In this document: one piece after another, positions 10,762 through 11,484 of the stretch
Layout of the letters: each line of letters opens with the position of its first letter
Position numbering within the stretch: the first letter of the stretch is position 1
DNA from: an uncultured Selenomonadales bacterium
GTDB lineage: Bacteria; Bacillota; Negativicutes; Selenomonadales; Selenomonadaceae
NCBI GenBank assembly: GCA_946547205.1
Contig: CAMNPA010000014.1
Coordinates: forward strand, 1-11,484
DNA: 11,484 nt
Direction: 5' to 3'
Translations under genes and position numbers: made by a program
The notes under the pieces: model-generated
What the model saw: only the letters and a program-made list of their open reading frames with translations
What the model was told of the DNA's origin: nothing
The model's database searches: none

Positions 10762-11484
10762 TCAATCGTCGTTGAGCCAATTCATCGAGTGTTTAACAGC
10801 TTTGCGCCAACCTTTGTAGAGAGCATCAGCCTCGTAACGTTTCATTTCGGGTTCAAAGCGCGTTTCGAGTTGCCACGCCGATTTAAGCTCTTCCTTGTTC
10901 TTCCAGACGCCGACAGCAAGTCCCGCAAGATAAGCCGCACCGAGAGCCGTTGTTTCGACGATTTGCGGACGATCTACGGGCACGCCGAGCAAGTCAGCTT
11001 GGAATTGCATGAGCAGATTGTTCGCCGACGCACCGCCGTCAACTTTGAGCGCAGTCAATTTGTCGCCGCTGTCAGCTTCCATCGCCTCAAGCACGTCGCG
11101 TGTCTGATAAGCAAGAGAATCCAACGTTGCGCGGACAATGTGAGCCTTCGTGGTGCCGCGTGTCAAGCCGATAATCATGCCGCGAGCGTTCATGTCCCAA
11201 TAAGGCGCACCGAGTCCGACGAATGCGGGAACGAAATACACGCCGCCGGTATCCTTGACTTTTTTGGCGACCCATTCGGAATCGGGAGCACTGTCGACCA
11301 TGCGCACGCCGTCACGGAGCCATTGAATTGCCGAGCCTGCAACGAAGATTGAGCCTTCAAGCGCGTATTCAACTTTGCCGTCAAGTCCCCAAGCGATTGT
11401 CGTGACGAGACCGTTTTTCGACTTGTGAATTTCGGTGCCGGTGTTCATCAGCATAAAGCAGCCCGTGCCGTAAGTGTTCTTCGC
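10762..11484 (-). CDS. glpK: Glycerol kinase, C-terminal half (5' end outside the window)
   Basis: Glycerol kinase phosphorylates glycerol with ATP to glycerol 3-phosphate, trapping what GlpF admits. The frame is open at the window edge and starts AKNTYGTGCFMLMNTG, the conserved segment near the middle of GlpK, so about half of a ~500-residue protein is missing; 240 residues are visible. The FGGY-family C-terminal signature GLTRGTTKAHIVRATLDSLAYQ is present, as are VDGGASANNLLMQFQADLLGVPV and ETTALGAAYLAGLAVG, which form the ATP-binding lobe. The ending KHSMNWLNDD is normal. glpF lies downstream on the same strand but is not adjacent: the insertion-element remnant and the M15 pseudogene separate them. 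No clear intrinsic terminator follows the stop codon. Confidence 0.95.
   Translation of the reverse strand, partial: AKNTYGTGCFMLMNTGTEIHKSKNGLVTTIAWGLDGKVEYALEGSIFVAGSAIQWLRDGVRMVDSAPDSEWVAKKVKDTGGVYFVPAFVGLGAPYWDMNARGMIIGLTRGTTKAHIVRATLDSLAYQTRDVLEAMEADSGDKLTALKVDGGASANNLLMQFQADLLGVPVDRPQIVETTALGAAYLAGLAVGVWKNKEELKSAWQLETRFEPEMKRYEADALYKGWRKAVKHSMNWLNDD

Noticed and set aside
10717..11352. 211-codon + strand frame opposite glpK
   Set aside because: It is antisense to a certain glpK and has no recognisable features.

Overview
The window looks like a mid-GC member of the Bacillota. Shine-Dalgarno sites are strong and close to AGGAGG, TTG and GTG starts are common, and the ribosomal gene order and protein sequences fit. 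The zinc-free S4 with its MAIERTPALKRCRALGI-type N-terminus and the NirJ1/AhbC-type radical SAM protein remind me of Negativicutes (Selenomonadaceae-like). That placement is from memory of related proteins, not from a search.

Left part, + strand (1-4235): the end of the spc/alpha ribosomal cluster, in the order adk (5' end outside the window), infA, rpmJ, rpsM, rpsK, rpsD, rpoA, rplQ, closed by an intrinsic terminator. The map gene, often found between adk and infA, is absent. The 298-base infA-rpmJ gap is abnormal. It holds a displaced copy of the last codons of infA, a short repeat abutting it, a GC-rich structured segment, a perfect 13-bp hairpin, and a good promoter that probably restarts transcription for rpmJ and the genes after it.

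Middle, + strand (4236-7365): an FhaA-type phosphopeptide-binding protein whose SD site touches the rplQ terminator, a NirJ1/AhbC-like radical SAM protein of the alternative (siroheme-dependent) heme route, and a 320-residue protein that is only the C-terminal, target-recognition part of an MmeI-like type IIG restriction-methylation enzyme. A second copy of the infA-side repeat lies just before this fragment. A bidirectional terminator separates it from the minus-strand genes.

Right part, - strand (7374-11484): in order of transcription, glpK (5' end outside the window), a roughly 310-base non-coding remnant resembling an IS200/IS605 (TnpB-type) element, an exported M15-family peptidase pseudogene, glpF with its own terminator, and a response-regulator diguanylate cyclase with a degenerate second GGDEF-like domain. 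The glycerol genes glpK and glpF serve one pathway (uptake, then phosphorylation) but are split by decaying material.

I found no complete new defence or mobile system. The strongest unusual signals are the infA tail copy with its abutting repeat, the free-standing type IIG C-terminal fragment, the doubly damaged M15 peptidase, and the structured IS200/IS605-like remnant.
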